Below are positions 50,061-58,758 of a stretch of 64,000 nucleotides of DNA, piece after piece. Made by a program: the position numbers and the translations under genes. The first letter of the stretch is position 1; the number at the start of each line of letters is the position of its first letter. Source of the DNA: JBBQCW01 sp038319025 (GTDB lineage: Bacteria; Actinomycetota; Thermoleophilia; Solirubrobacterales; Solirubrobacteraceae); assembly GCA_038319025.1 (NCBI GenBank), contig JBBQCW010000003.1:178948-242947 (forward strand). The letters are read 5' to 3'. The notes under the pieces are model-generated. The model ran no database searches, was not told where the DNA came from, and was given only the letters and a program-made list of their open reading frames with translations.

Positions 50061-51794
50061 ATGCCGTCGGCCCGTGGCGCTGTCATCACCGGTGTGCCCA
50101 ACCTTCTCGACCATCCGCTCATCAGTGCCGAGTTCCTCGTGGTGGACACGGAGACCAACGGGTGCATGGGGGACACGTGCGAGCTCACGGAGATCGGCGC
50201 TGTGCTGGTGGGTGGCGGTGAACTGCACGAGCGGTGGGAGTCGCTGGTGGGGACCCGCCGGCCGCTGTCACGCGGGATCCAGCGCTTCACGGGGATCACG
50301 CAGGAGATGGTGGATGCTGCGCCGCCTGCGGAGATCCCGCTCGCGGAACTGGTTGGCCAGCTGCAGGGCCGCGTCCTCGTCGCCCACAACGCATCGTTCG
50401 ACACCCGGGTCCTGCGTCAAGCGCTCGAGCGCGCACGGCTGCCGTGGCCTGACCCGCCTGTTCTGTGCACCGTCGCGCTGGCGCGGCGGCTGCACCCCTT
50501 GGCCCGTCAGCGCAAGCTGGGACTGCTGGCGGAGTCGCTGGGGATCGAGGTGGAGACGACGCACCGGGCGCTCGCCGACGCCGAGACGTGCGCGCGCATC
50601 TTGTGTGCTTTGCTGCCGCGGCTCAGCGCGCAGTCGGCGACCATCGGGGACGCCGTGGCGCTGCTGCGTCCGGTCCGTGCCCGCCGTCGCCGCGCCGGTG
50701 CGACGGACGGCGGGCCGACGCTGCGCGGTCTGCGTAAACGCGCGCCGGACTGCTCCGGTCTGCCCGAGGAGCCGGGCGTCTACCTGATCCGCAACGCGGA
50801 AGGCCAGGTGCTCTACATCGGCAAGTCCGTCTCGCTGCGCACCCGCGTGCGCGCCCACTTCGCCGCTTCCTCCGCGGCGACCGCGTGGGCAATGGGAGCC
50901 GAGACCGTGGACCACGAATGCACCGAGTCCGAACTCGGCGCGCTTGTGCTCGAGCACCGCCTCATTCGACGCCACCTGCCGCCCGGCAACGTGGCGCGCA
51001 AACATCAGGACCCGTTCGTCTATCTGCGCTGCCGCCTCGACATCGCCTATCCGGTGCTCGAGGTGGCACGTGAGCCCGCGGCCGGTCATGCGGTGTCGAT
51101 CGGGCCGTTGCGTTCCCGTGTGGCGGCGGTGGAATTGATGGAGCAGCTCAACTCCCTGTTCGGCTTGCGGCACTGTGGCCGGCGGCTGGGGCGCCGCCAG
51201 CACCCATCCGCCTACGGGCAGATGGGCCGCTGCCTGTCTCCCTGTCTGGGCGACCTCGATCCCAACCTCTACCGCCGCCGCCTGGACGAGGCGCTCGGGT
51301 TGTTCACCGGTGTCGACGGCGGGCGCGCGCTGCTCGACCATGTGGACCGGCAGATGCACGAAGCGTCTGCCGCACAGGCGTATGAGCGGGCCGCGTGGCT
51401 GCAGCGCCGCCGCAACCGGATGACCGAACTGATCGCGCGTCTCGGCGGCGTGCTCGAGGCCGCGCACTCCCGTCCGCGGCTGATCGTCGCCGGGCATCCG
51501 CGCGACGGCGCGAGGGCCGACGCGTTCTGGCTCGTCGGAGGCCGACTGGTGGACTGGGGGCCGTTGCGGACAGGTGAGGTGGTCGCCGACGCCGGCGCTC
51601 GGACGGCCGCCGCGCTGCTCGCGGCACCCCCGCGTGAGCGGACGGCGCACCTTTGCGTGGAGGACGTCGTCGAGCAGCGCATCGTCGCAACCTGGCTGGC
51701 GACGCACCCGTCGCCCGTGCTGGACCTGCCGCCAGAACCCGCGCCTCGGCGGCTCGCGGCGTTTCTGGCGCGGGCCATGCCGCTGGCGGCGTAG
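50061..51794 (+). CDS. DnaQ-like 3'-5' exonuclease fused to GIY-YIG (UvrC N-terminal-like) nuclease
   Basis: A 577-residue fusion. Residues about 20-200 are a DEDDh exonuclease: Asp/Glu in FLVVDTETNGCMGDTCELTE, Asp in VLVAHNASFDTRVLRQAL, and the final HRALADAETCARIL. Residues about 230-310 are a GIY-YIG domain (GVYLIRNAEGQVLYIGKSVS), followed by a UvrC-like region with a Cys pair (GQMGRCLSPCLGDL) and a UvrB-binding-like helix (AAQAYERAAWLQRRRNRMTE). Mycobacteria and relatives have this same fusion. It should nick damaged or branched DNA and trim the 3' end. The start at 50061 is a choice; the frame continues upstream. Confidence 0.85.
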   Translation: MPSARGAVITGVPNLLDHPLISAEFLVVDTETNGCMGDTCELTEIGAVLVGGGELHERWESLVGTRRPLSRGIQRFTGITQEMVDAAPPAEIPLAELVGQLQGRVLVAHNASFDTRVLRQALERARLPWPDPPVLCTVALARRLHPLARQRKLGLLAESLGIEVETTHRALADAETCARILCALLPRLSAQSATIGDAVALLRPVRARRRRAGATDGGPTLRGLRKRAPDCSGLPEEPGVYLIRNAEGQVLYIGKSVSLRTRVRAHFAASSAATAWAMGAETVDHECTESELGALVLEHRLIRRHLPPGNVARKHQDPFVYLRCRLDIAYPVLEVAREPAAGHAVSIGPLRSRVAAVELMEQLNSLFGLRHCGRRLGRRQHPSAYGQMGRCLSPCLGDLDPNLYRRRLDEALGLFTGVDGGRALLDHVDRQMHEASAAQAYERAAWLQRRRNRMTELIARLGGVLEAAHSRPRLIVAGHPRDGARADAFWLVGGRLVDWGPLRTGEVVADAGARTAAALLAAPPRERTAHLCVEDVVEQRIVATWLATHPSPVLDLPPEPAPRRLAAFLARAMPLAA

Positions 51795-51833
51795 GACCGT
51801 GGCACCATCCGCTGTCCCTGAAACGCTCCATCC

Positions 51834-52181
51834 GTGTCCAAGAACATGGACGACGTCGCCCGGGCTTTCGAGTGGCTTGGCGTCGCAATCATCGTCATCA
51901 GCCTGTTCGTGGCTGCCGGTTTCGTGATCCGTGACGCGCTGGCCCGCCAGCCCGCCGGTCACCTGTACGAGACGGGCCGCGGCATCTTCGGCCGCGGGCT
52001 GCTGCTCGGCCTCGAAGTGTTTGTGGCGGCCGACCTCATCCGCACCGTAGCCGTTGATGCGACGTTGACCAGCGTGGGCGTGCTCGGTCTGCTCGTGGTC
52101 GTGAGGACGATCCTCAGCTTCTCGCTGGACGTGGAGATCGACGGCACGCTGCCCTGGCGGCGCGGCTCACCGCCGGCCTGA
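51834..52181 (+). CDS. DUF1622-family membrane protein
   Basis: A 115-residue protein from the GTG at 51834 (ATG at 51846 is possible). Three probable helices: FEWLGVAIIVISLFVAAGFV, GRGLLLGLEVFVAADLIRTV and TSVGVLGLLVVVRTILSFSL, ending in DVEIDGTLPW. The GLEVFVAADLIRT and VRTILSFSLDVEIDG phrases are the DUF1622 signature. Function is unknown. It converges on the YgfZ gene. Confidence 0.75.
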   Translation: MSKNMDDVARAFEWLGVAIIVISLFVAAGFVIRDALARQPAGHLYETGRGIFGRGLLLGLEVFVAADLIRTVAVDATLTSVGVLGLLVVVRTILSFSLDVEIDGTLPWRRGSPPA

Positions 52182-52196
52182 GTCGTGCGGTGGCGC

Positions 52197-53165
52197 CTAC
52201 GCAAACGGCAGCGCGACGACACGCGCCACCGCAGGGCCGTCACCGACGACTACGTCATCGCCGGGCTCGACCTCGCGGCGGACCAGTGCCAGCGCGATCG
52301 GGCCGTGGCGCGGTGAGTCGACGACGCTCGTGAGGCGGCCCACTTCGCGCTCGCCCAGGTGCAGCGTCGTGCCCACCGGCGCCGCAGTCGGGAGCACGAC
52401 GCCGCGCAAGTGGCGGTTCGGCTTGCCGCGCCAGTGCAGGCGGGCGACCGTCTCCTGCCCGACGTAGCAACCCTTGGTGAAGCTGACGGCGCGCTCGTTC
52501 AGGCCGGCCTCCTGGGGAATCACGGCTCCCTCAGCCAGGTCGACGCCGAAACGCGGCCGGCCGGACTCGACGCGCAGAACTTCGGCCGCCGCCTCGTCGA
52601 CAGGCACAGCGCCGGCCGCGACGAGCGCCGCGGTCACCGAAGGCCCGTCGTCCGCGGGGCACAGCACGTCGACGCCAAGATCAGTCACCACGAACCGCAC
52701 GCCGACCCCGCCGATCAGTCCGGAGCAGTGAGCGTGTTCACGCTCGGGAAGGTCGTCTGAGCCGGTCACCGCTCGTGCGCGGGGGCCGATGATGCTGAGC
52801 TGGGCGGTCTGGAGCGTGCGCTTGTGTAGTTCGGTCTCCCACCCGATCGTCGTGCGGCGCAGGAGGTCGAACAGCGCCTGAAGGGCAACACGCTCGGTGT
52901 CGAGCAGGAGCTCGTCGTCGTCCGCGGCGAGGATCCGCAGGTCGCCGAGCATCTTGCCCTTGTGGGTGAGGAACGCCGCGTAGGAGCCTTCGCCCGCCTC
53001 CAGGGCCTCCACATCGCAGGTGACTTGCCCATTGAGGAACTCGCGCGACTGGGCGCCGGTAAGTGCGAGCCGTCCGCGCTCAGAACGATCCAGTAGACCG
53101 GCGCCGGTGGTGAGCGCGTGGTCCTGGGCGCCCAGGGTGGTTGCTGCGGTGTCTGCGGAGGCCAT
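52197..53165 (-). CDS. YgfZ/GcvT-like folate-binding protein (Fe-S cluster repair factor family)
   Basis: A 322-residue protein of the YgfZ/IBA57 family. N-terminal LLDRSERGRLALTGAQSREF and FLNGQVTCDVEALEAGEG; the family motif KGC(Y)xGQE is present as FTKGCYVGQETVARLHWRGK, preceded by RPRFGVDLAEGAVIPQEAGL. It binds tetrahydrofolate and helps maintain certain Fe-S enzymes such as MiaB. A TACCCT box ends 9 nt before the ATG. It is divergent from the DtxR gene. The C-terminal domain is complete. Confidence 0.87.
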   Translation of the reverse strand: MASADTAATTLGAQDHALTTGAGLLDRSERGRLALTGAQSREFLNGQVTCDVEALEAGEGSYAAFLTHKGKMLGDLRILAADDDELLLDTERVALQALFDLLRRTTIGWETELHKRTLQTAQLSIIGPRARAVTGSDDLPEREHAHCSGLIGGVGVRFVVTDLGVDVLCPADDGPSVTAALVAAGAVPVDEAAAEVLRVESGRPRFGVDLAEGAVIPQEAGLNERAVSFTKGCYVGQETVARLHWRGKPNRHLRGVVLPTAAPVGTTLHLGEREVGRLTSVVDSPRHGPIALALVRREVEPGDDVVVGDGPAVARVVALPFA

Positions 53166-53210
53166 ATCCGACCAAGGGTAAAGAGATCCAATTTTGCCCC
53201 TGGCGCGTTC

Positions 53211-53216
53211 TAGGTT
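53211..53216 (+). promoter_or_regulatory. -10-like TAGGTT box/operator candidate before dtxR
   Basis: TAGGTT ends 5 nt before the ATG at 53222. Around it, AGGTTT and AAACT form weak inverted half-sites across TCGTTATGACT. These could also be part of a DtxR/MntR-type operator overlapping the start codon. Low certainty. Confidence 0.3.
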
Positions 53217-53221
53217 TCGTT

Positions 53222-53941
53222 ATGACTAAACTGATGTTTGTGTCCAGCATCGAAAACACCGTGCTGTCGTCCGCCGTCGAGGACTACGCCAAGGCCATCT
53301 ACGCGCTGGAACAGCGCACGGGCGCCGCCGTGTCCACCAACGCGCTCGCCGAGCGCCTGGGCCTCTCGGCCGCTTCGGCTTCGGCGATGGTCAAGAAGCT
53401 CGACGGCCTGGGCCTCGTGGCCCACGAGCCTTACCACGGGGTGCGACTCACCGAGGAGGGGACGCGTGTGGCGCTGGAGGTCATCCGCCACCACCGTCTG
53501 CTTGAGACCTACCTTGCCGTGCACCTCGGGGTCCCGTGGGATCGCGTCCACGACGAAGCCGAGGTGCTCGAGCACGTCCTGTCGGCGGAACTGGCCGAGC
53601 GCATGGCGGAGAAGCTGGGCGACCCCACGCACGATCCGCACGGTGACCCGATCCCCACCCGCGACGGTCGCATCGACGAGGGAGCGACGGAGACGCTCGC
53701 CGACGTTCTCGAAGGTGCGCGCGGAACGTTTGTGCGCGTATCCGATGCCGACCCCGAGATGCTTCGCTACCTCGGCGAGCGCGGCATCGCACCGGGTGAC
53801 GCGTTCGAGGTCGTCGAACGCCAGCCCTTCGGCGGGCCGCTGTTTGCGCGCTTCACCAGCCCTGGGCAGTCGGTGGCTTCGGAGCCTCAGGCTCTGGGCG
53901 GCGACCTCGCCGCCGCCATGCGCGTGGAGCTGACCTCATGA
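53222..53941 (+). CDS. DtxR/MntR-family metal-dependent regulator
   Basis: A 239-residue iron/manganese regulator from the ATG at 53222. N-terminal winged helix: SAVEDYAKAIYALEQRTGAA, STNALAERLGLSAASASAMV and the wing. Metal-binding and dimer domain: EVIRHHRLLETYLAVHLGVP, RVHDEAEVLEHVLSAELAER, then GDPTHDPHGDPIPTRDG. The C-terminal SH3-like domain is about residues 150-239. It should repress in the presence of Mn2+ or Fe2+. The next gene, an NRAMP transporter, starts in its stop (ATGA), so manganese (MntR-like) is the likelier ion. Confidence 0.92.
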   Translation: MTKLMFVSSIENTVLSSAVEDYAKAIYALEQRTGAAVSTNALAERLGLSAASASAMVKKLDGLGLVAHEPYHGVRLTEEGTRVALEVIRHHRLLETYLAVHLGVPWDRVHDEAEVLEHVLSAELAERMAEKLGDPTHDPHGDPIPTRDGRIDEGATETLADVLEGARGTFVRVSDADPEMLRYLGERGIAPGDAFEVVERQPFGGPLFARFTSPGQSVASEPQALGGDLAAAMRVELTS

Positions 53942-55296
53942 GTCCTGCCCCGCCGCCCGACGGCATCGACATCGGCCCTGACGGGTCACTGGCGGTCGGT
54001 GCTCCCGGCCGCGATACCGCCGACCGGGACCGGGGCCGGTCGCAGACGGGCGATGAGCACAGCGCGCTCACGAGCCTGCTGGCCCGCGGGCGTTTCCGAG
54101 GTACCGTAGCCGTCCTCGGCCCTGCGTTTGTCGCCTCGGTCGCCTACGTCGATCCGGGCAACTTCGCGACGAACATCGCCGGCGGCGCCAAGTACGGCTA
54201 CCTGCTGCTGTGGGTACTGGTGCTGGCGAACCTGATGGGCATGCTGGTGCAGACCCTGTCGGCCAAGCTCGGCATCGCCACCGGCAAGAACCTGCCTGAG
54301 CTGTGCCGCGAGCATTTCGCGCGGCCCGTCACCTGGGGCCTGTGGGTGCAGGCCGAGCTGATCGCCATGGCGACCGACCTGGCCGAGTTCGTGGGCGCCG
54401 CGATCGCCCTCAACCTGCTCTTCGGCGTGCCGCTGTTTGCCGCCGGCGTGATCACCGCCTTCGTGTCCTTCGGGCTCTTGTCGCTCCAGGGGCGCGGACA
54501 CCGCCGATTCGAGCTGGTGATCGTCGGCTTTCTGGCGATCATCATGCTGGGCTTTCTTTACAACACGCTGCGCATCGGGTTCGCTCCTGGCGAGGCGGCC
54601 AAAGGGCTGATCCCCGGGTTCGACGGGACCGAGTCGATCCTGCTCGCCACCGGGATCCTGGGTGCCACGGTGATGCCGCATGCGATCTATCTGCATTCGT
54701 CGCTGACCGCCAATCGCATCCAGCCCAAGGACGACGAGGAACGTGGGCGGATCATGCGGTTCGAGCGCCTCGACGTGATCATCGCCATGGCCCTCGCGGG
54801 CGTGGTCAACATCGCCATGCTGCTGGTCGCCGCCTCGCTGTTCCACGGCACCGCGCTGAGTGGGATCGACTCGATCCAGCAGGCCTACCACGGCTTCGAG
54901 TCACTCGTGGGGCCAGGAGCGGCGCTTGCGTTCGCCCTCGCTCTGCTCGCTTCGGGTCTGGCGTCCTCCAGCGTCGCCACCTACGCCGGCCAGGTGGTCA
55001 TGCAGGGGTTCATCGCGCGGACCATCCCGCTCGTGCTGCGGCGGGGACTGACGATGATCCCTGCGCTTCTCGTGCTGGCTATCGGTGTGAACCCGACGCG
55101 GGCCTTGGTCCTCAGCCAGGTGGTGCTTTCGTTCGGGATCCCGTTTGCGCTGGTGCCGCTGGTGCTGCTGACGCGCAAGCGCGCCGTGATGGGTGCGCTC
55201 GTGAATCGCCGGTCGACGACGGCGCTCGCCTGGGCCGTGGCGGCGGCCATCATCGCGCTCAACGTTTTCCTGATCTACGAGACGGTCGCCGGCTAA
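53938..55296 (+). CDS. mntH: NRAMP-family Mn2+/Fe2+ transporter
   Basis: A 452-residue transporter with 11 predicted helices. The metal motif DPGN is in VASVAYVDPGNFATNIAGGA and the helix-6 metal site in ILGATVMPHAIYLHSSLTAN (MPH). A long Pro/Gly N-terminal tail (about 40 residues) comes first. It imports divalent metal with protons. It is coupled to the DtxR/MntR gene, which presumably shuts it off when metal is ample. Confidence 0.93.
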   Translation: MSPAPPPDGIDIGPDGSLAVGAPGRDTADRDRGRSQTGDEHSALTSLLARGRFRGTVAVLGPAFVASVAYVDPGNFATNIAGGAKYGYLLLWVLVLANLMGMLVQTLSAKLGIATGKNLPELCREHFARPVTWGLWVQAELIAMATDLAEFVGAAIALNLLFGVPLFAAGVITAFVSFGLLSLQGRGHRRFELVIVGFLAIIMLGFLYNTLRIGFAPGEAAKGLIPGFDGTESILLATGILGATVMPHAIYLHSSLTANRIQPKDDEERGRIMRFERLDVIIAMALAGVVNIAMLLVAASLFHGTALSGIDSIQQAYHGFESLVGPGAALAFALALLASGLASSSVATYAGQVVMQGFIARTIPLVLRRGLTMIPALLVLAIGVNPTRALVLSQVVLSFGIPFALVPLVLLTRKRAVMGALVNRRSTTALAWAVAAAIIALNVFLIYETVAG

Positions 55297-55329
55297 GTCT
55301 GGATCCCGGGGTAGTACGCTCCCCGCTGC

Positions 55330-55695
55330 ATGGGCGCCCTGGCCGAGACCTTCACCACCGTCGTTGACTCGCTTCCGGACGACTGGACGGACCTTGAGTT
55401 CGACCTGCGGATCTTCGATGAGCCGCGCTATATCGAGGCCGCTACGTATCTGGTCACCTGCAACGCGCAGCCCTACTCCGAGCACGACTGGCACTGGCGG
55501 GTCATCGTCGCCCACCGGTTCGGCCACGCCGCCGCCGTTCCGGCCGTTCACGGCACGCTGATGTTGCTCGACAACGCCGGGATCGCTGGGGAGATTGCGG
55601 TGCGCGAAGTCCGCACCGGGCGCGTCGAGGTGCAGCACACGTGGGGTCGGCCAGAGTCGATGAACCAAGAGTTCCGCCGCTTGCGGGCGCAGTAG
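55330..55695 (+). CDS. Hypothetical 121-residue protein
   Basis: A small soluble protein I do not recognise: LPDDWTDLEFDLRIFDEPRY, NAQPYSEHDWHWRVIVAHRF, GTLMLLDNAGIAGEIAVREV, EVQHTWGRPESMNQEFRRLR. The strand-rich pattern hints at a compact alpha/beta fold. A TACGCT sequence ends 9 nt before the ATG. The following gene starts one base before this one's TAG ends, so the two are coupled. Confidence 0.6.
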   Translation: MGALAETFTTVVDSLPDDWTDLEFDLRIFDEPRYIEAATYLVTCNAQPYSEHDWHWRVIVAHRFGHAAAVPAVHGTLMLLDNAGIAGEIAVREVRTGRVEVQHTWGRPESMNQEFRRLRAQ

Positions 55696-56048
55696 TGGCG
55701 ACGGTCGTCGCCCTCGTTCCTGATCTGCTCTTCGGCTCCCGCGTCCAAGGCCTGCTCGCCGCCGGCGGGCACGATGTGACGCTCGTCGCCACGCCGGTCG
55801 CGGCCGCGAGCGCGCTGGACATTGGTGCGGTGGACGTTCTCGTCGTCGACCTCGTGACCGACCTGTCGGACGGTGTGGCGGACGGGGAAAGCCTGCAGCG
55901 CGAAGGGCTGGCGCTGCTCGGTTTCTACGCCCACACGGCGCCCGAGGTCCGCGATCGCGCCCTCGCCGCTGGGTTCGCTCAGGTCGTGCCGCGCTCGCGC
56001 ATGAACCGCGAGGGTGCTCAGCTCGTCGCGGCGCTCGTCGGCACCTGA
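55695..56048 (+). CDS. CheY-like receiver-fold protein without clear phosphoacceptor
   Basis: A 117-residue protein from the GTG at 55695. The beta-alpha repeat (VVALVPDLLFGSRVQGLLAA, VTLVATPVAAASALD, AVDVLVVDLVTDLSD, GLALLGFYAHTAPEVRDRAL, VVPRSRMNREGAQLVAALVG) resembles a response-regulator receiver domain. Asp is in VLVVDLVTD, but the acidic pair near the N-terminus and the later Lys are replaced, so phosphorylation is unlikely. It is coupled to the gene before it; both may act together. Function unknown. Confidence 0.55.
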   Translation: MATVVALVPDLLFGSRVQGLLAAGGHDVTLVATPVAAASALDIGAVDVLVVDLVTDLSDGVADGESLQREGLALLGFYAHTAPEVRDRALAAGFAQVVPRSRMNREGAQLVAALVGT

Positions 56049-56052
56049 GCGG

Positions 56053-56883
56053 TCACGCCTCGGCCACGAAGGACGCGATCTCGCCCGCCAGCCGCTCCGG
56101 CTGGTCGAGCGAGATGAGGGTGTAGCTGTCGTCGATCTCCACCAGTCGGCTGTGGGGGAAGAGATCCGCCAGGCGCCGGCCGTGCGCAGGCGGCATCACG
56201 CGGTCCTCACTCGCCCATACGACGAGCACGGGGCGGTCAAACCGTGGCAGGCGGGCTGCGGCGTCGAGCAGAGCGTGGCGATCGACGCTGCCCGCGTATT
56301 TGGCCAGGTCGCGACGGATCTCCTTGTCAGCGAAAAGGTGCTCAAGCCAGCCGTCGGTGACGGCGTGGGGGATGGGGCGCTTGGCCATCCAGCCGTAGCC
56401 GGTCGGCGTGCCGCGCAGCGCGCGGACGCGCAGGGGGAGCGTGGCGAGAAAGATGCCGCCGGGGAGCTTGGCGGCCAGGGCGACGGCCTTGCCCGGGAGC
56501 CCAGGCGGGTAGTTCTCAAAGGCCTCGCACGAGCACAGCACCAGCCGGGCCACACGCTCGGGCCGATCCCCGGCCAGCACCTGTGCCATGCCGGAGTCTG
56601 ACTCAACGAGCGTCACCTCTCGGAGGTCGAGCGCCTCGATGAACTCGCTCAGCAGACGCGCGTGTCCGGCCAGCGTGAGGTCAGCGTCGGGGTGCATCGG
56701 GATGCGGTGCGCACCCCAGGGGAGTGTGGGCACGATCACGCGGTGGGTGTCGCGCAGGGCGGCCACCACGCCGTCCCACAACGATGGCCCGATGGCGAGG
56801 CCACCGGTCAGCAGGACGGTGGGGCCGACGCCGCCGGTGTCCCTGTACTCGATGGTGCCGGCGGTGAGGTCGACTTCGGGCAT
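56053..56883 (-). CDS. Alpha/beta-hydrolase-fold protein with Asp nucleophile position and no catalytic His
   Basis: A 276-residue protein from the ATG at 56883 (AAAGGA ribosome site). The fold is clear: PTVLLTGGLAIGPSLWDGVV (oxyanion strand), THRVIVPTLPWGAHRIP, and the nucleophile elbow LVESDSGMAQVL, where Asp96 sits at the usual Ser/Asp place. VVWASEDRVMPPAHGRRLAD provides the acid region. The position of the catalytic His reads DSYTLISLDQPE, with Thr instead of His. It may therefore be a non-canonical hydrolase or a non-enzymatic relative. It is close behind the DrrAB genes on the same strand. Confidence 0.75.
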   Translation of the reverse strand: MPEVDLTAGTIEYRDTGGVGPTVLLTGGLAIGPSLWDGVVAALRDTHRVIVPTLPWGAHRIPMHPDADLTLAGHARLLSEFIEALDLREVTLVESDSGMAQVLAGDRPERVARLVLCSCEAFENYPPGLPGKAVALAAKLPGGIFLATLPLRVRALRGTPTGYGWMAKRPIPHAVTDGWLEHLFADKEIRRDLAKYAGSVDRHALLDAAARLPRFDRPVLVVWASEDRVMPPAHGRRLADLFPHSRLVEIDDSYTLISLDQPERLAGEIASFVAEA

Positions 56884-56902
56884 GAGTTGGGTCCTTTGCT
56901 GA

Positions 56903-57754
56903 CTAGGAGCGGATCGAGCGCTGGTAGGCGCGCACCGCAAGCGGCGCGCACACGACCACGATGCCTACTGCCCAGATCAGCGTGTAGGCGATGGGGTGCG
57001 CCGTCGGCCACACGGCATTGGGCGGCGCCGCGCCGCCCGGGTTGTGGAACAGGTGGCGCAACGAGTTGGCCAGCGACGAAGTGGGGTTCCACTCGGCCAT
57101 CGTCCGCAGGACGGGCGGGAGCGTGGCGGGCGGGACGAAGGTCGAGGCGATGAACGTGACCGGGAAGATCACGGCGAACGCGATCCCCTGGACCCCTTCG
57201 GGCGTGGCCACGAGCGAGCCGAGCAGGACACCCACCCAGATCATCGCGAACGAGAAGAGGATCATCAGGCCGTAGGCGGCCAGCGCCTCGAGGAACGACC
57301 CGTGGATGCCCCAGCCCACCACAAAGCCGCTGAGCGTCATCAGCAGGAGCGGCAGGAACGAGCGGAACAGGCTCGAGACGGCGTGGCCGGCGAGCAGACT
57401 GGAGCGGGGGATGGGGAGCGAGTGGAAGCGGTCGATCGCGCCGTTGTTGCGGTCCGCTGACAGCGACAGGGCCACGCCAAGGCAGCCGAACACGATCGTC
57501 TGGGCGAAGATGCCGCCCATCAGGAAGTCCTTGTAGTCGCCGCCACCCGGCACACTGATCGCCCCGCCGAAGACGTAGGCGAACAGCAGCACGAACATGA
57601 TCGGCTGGATCGTCGCGTCCGACAGCGCCTCAGGTTGGCGGCGGATGTGGATGAATCCGCGGCGAGCGATCACCCATGTGTCATGTACGAACGTGCTGCG
57701 CTCGCGCACGGCGGGCACGGTCGCCGCTGGGCGTTCAGCCGAGGTGGTGCTCAT
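56903..57754 (-). CDS. ABC-2 type export permease (DrrB-like)
   Basis: A 283-residue membrane protein with six probable helices: the first after RRGFIHIRRQPEALSDATIQ, then PIMFVLLFAYVFGGAISV, GGIFAQTIVFGCLGVALSL, FRSFLPLLLMTLSGFVVGWG, AYGLMILFSFAMIWVGVLLG and IAFAVIFPVTFIASTFVPPA, with PVLRTMAEWNPTSSLANSLR before the last. This is the DrrB/ABC-2 pattern. Its ATG overlaps the ATPase stop (ATGA). It exports drugs, lipids or other hydrophobic substances with the partner ATPase. Confidence 0.88.
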   Translation of the reverse strand: MSTTSAERPAATVPAVRERSTFVHDTWVIARRGFIHIRRQPEALSDATIQPIMFVLLFAYVFGGAISVPGGGDYKDFLMGGIFAQTIVFGCLGVALSLSADRNNGAIDRFHSLPIPRSSLLAGHAVSSLFRSFLPLLLMTLSGFVVGWGIHGSFLEALAAYGLMILFSFAMIWVGVLLGSLVATPEGVQGIAFAVIFPVTFIASTFVPPATLPPVLRTMAEWNPTSSLANSLRHLFHNPGGAAPPNAVWPTAHPIAYTLIWAVGIVVVCAPLAVRAYQRSIRS

Positions 57755-58707
57755 CCCGCCTCCTCGGAGGGCTGGCCGGTCAGGGTGAGAAACGCCTCGT
57801 CCAGCGTGGGCTGGCGCAGGCCCACGTCCTCGACGGCGATTCCCTGCTCTACGAGCAGTCCGGCCAGGGCGGCGATGTCACGGACTCCGCCGGCGGCCGG
57901 GGCGGTGACCGCGCGCTCGGACTGATCCACCGTGGCCGCGACCCCGGCGACCGAGCTCATCAGCTCGGCGGCGCGCGGAAGGTCGGCGAGGTCGTTGACC
58001 ACGACGTGCAGCTGGTCGCCGCCGACCTGACGCTTCAGCTCCCTGGCGTCGCCCCGGGCGATCACGCGCCCGTGATCGACGACGACGATGTCGTCGGCCA
58101 ATCGTTCAGCCTCCTCGAGGTACTGCGTGGTCAGCAGCACGGTCGCGCCGCCGGCGACGAGCACGTCAAGCACGCCCCAAAGCTCGTTGCGAGCCCGAGG
58201 GTCCAGGCCGGTGGTGGGCTCGTCGAGGTAAAGCACCTTGGGCTCGTTCACGAGCGTCGCGGCAAGGTCGAGCCGGCGCCGCATACCGCCGGAGTACTGC
58301 TTGGCCAGTCGGTCGGCTGCGTCGGTGAGGGAGAACTGCTCGAGCAGTTCCTCGGCCCGGGCTTTCGCTCGCTTGCGGCCAAGGTGATGCAGCTCGCCGA
58401 TCATGACCAGGTTCTCGCGCCCGTTGAGGAGGCCGTCCACGGTGGCGTCCTGCGCAGCTAGACCGAGGCTGCGGCGCACGGCCACCGCGTCGGTGCTCAC
58501 GTCGTATCCCGCCACGCGGGCCGTGCCGCCGTCAGCCGGAGTCAGCGTCGTGAGGATGCGTACCGCAGTGGTCTTCCCGGCTCCGTTGGGGCCAAGCAGG
58601 GCGCACACCGCGCCGGTTGGCACGTCGAGGTCGACGCCGGCCAGGGCGGTCGCCTCGCCGTAGCGTTTGACGAGTCCGTGGGCTTCGATCGCGGGGGCGG
58701 TGCTCAC
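57751..58707 (-). CDS. ABC exporter ATP-binding protein (DrrA-like)
   Basis: A 318-residue ATPase from the GTG at 58707. Walker A is LLGPNGAGKTTAVRILTTLT, the Q loop AAQDATVDGLL, signature YSGGMRRRLDLAATLV, Walker B VLYLDEPTTGLDP and the H-region LLTTQYLEEAERLADDIVVV. The C-terminal extension (LPRAAELMSSVAGVAATVDQ, RQPTLDEAFLTLTGQ) is the DrrA-type domain. It powers the permease next to it. The substrate is not readable. Confidence 0.92.
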   Translation of the reverse strand: MSTAPAIEAHGLVKRYGEATALAGVDLDVPTGAVCALLGPNGAGKTTAVRILTTLTPADGGTARVAGYDVSTDAVAVRRSLGLAAQDATVDGLLNGRENLVMIGELHHLGRKRAKARAEELLEQFSLTDAADRLAKQYSGGMRRRLDLAATLVNEPKVLYLDEPTTGLDPRARNELWGVLDVLVAGGATVLLTTQYLEEAERLADDIVVVDHGRVIARGDARELKRQVGGDQLHVVVNDLADLPRAAELMSSVAGVAATVDQSERAVTAPAAGGVRDIAALAGLLVEQGIAVEDVGLRQPTLDEAFLTLTGQPSEEAG

Positions 58708-58758
58708 GGCCCAGAGGAAAGCAGGTCGGCCCACTCGGCTCGGCGCGGTCAGATTCGC

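Noticed and set aside
50268..51962. Long minus-strand frame opposite the exonuclease-UvrC fusion
   Set aside because: No domain pattern; the plus-strand protein has conserved exonuclease and GIY-YIG motifs.
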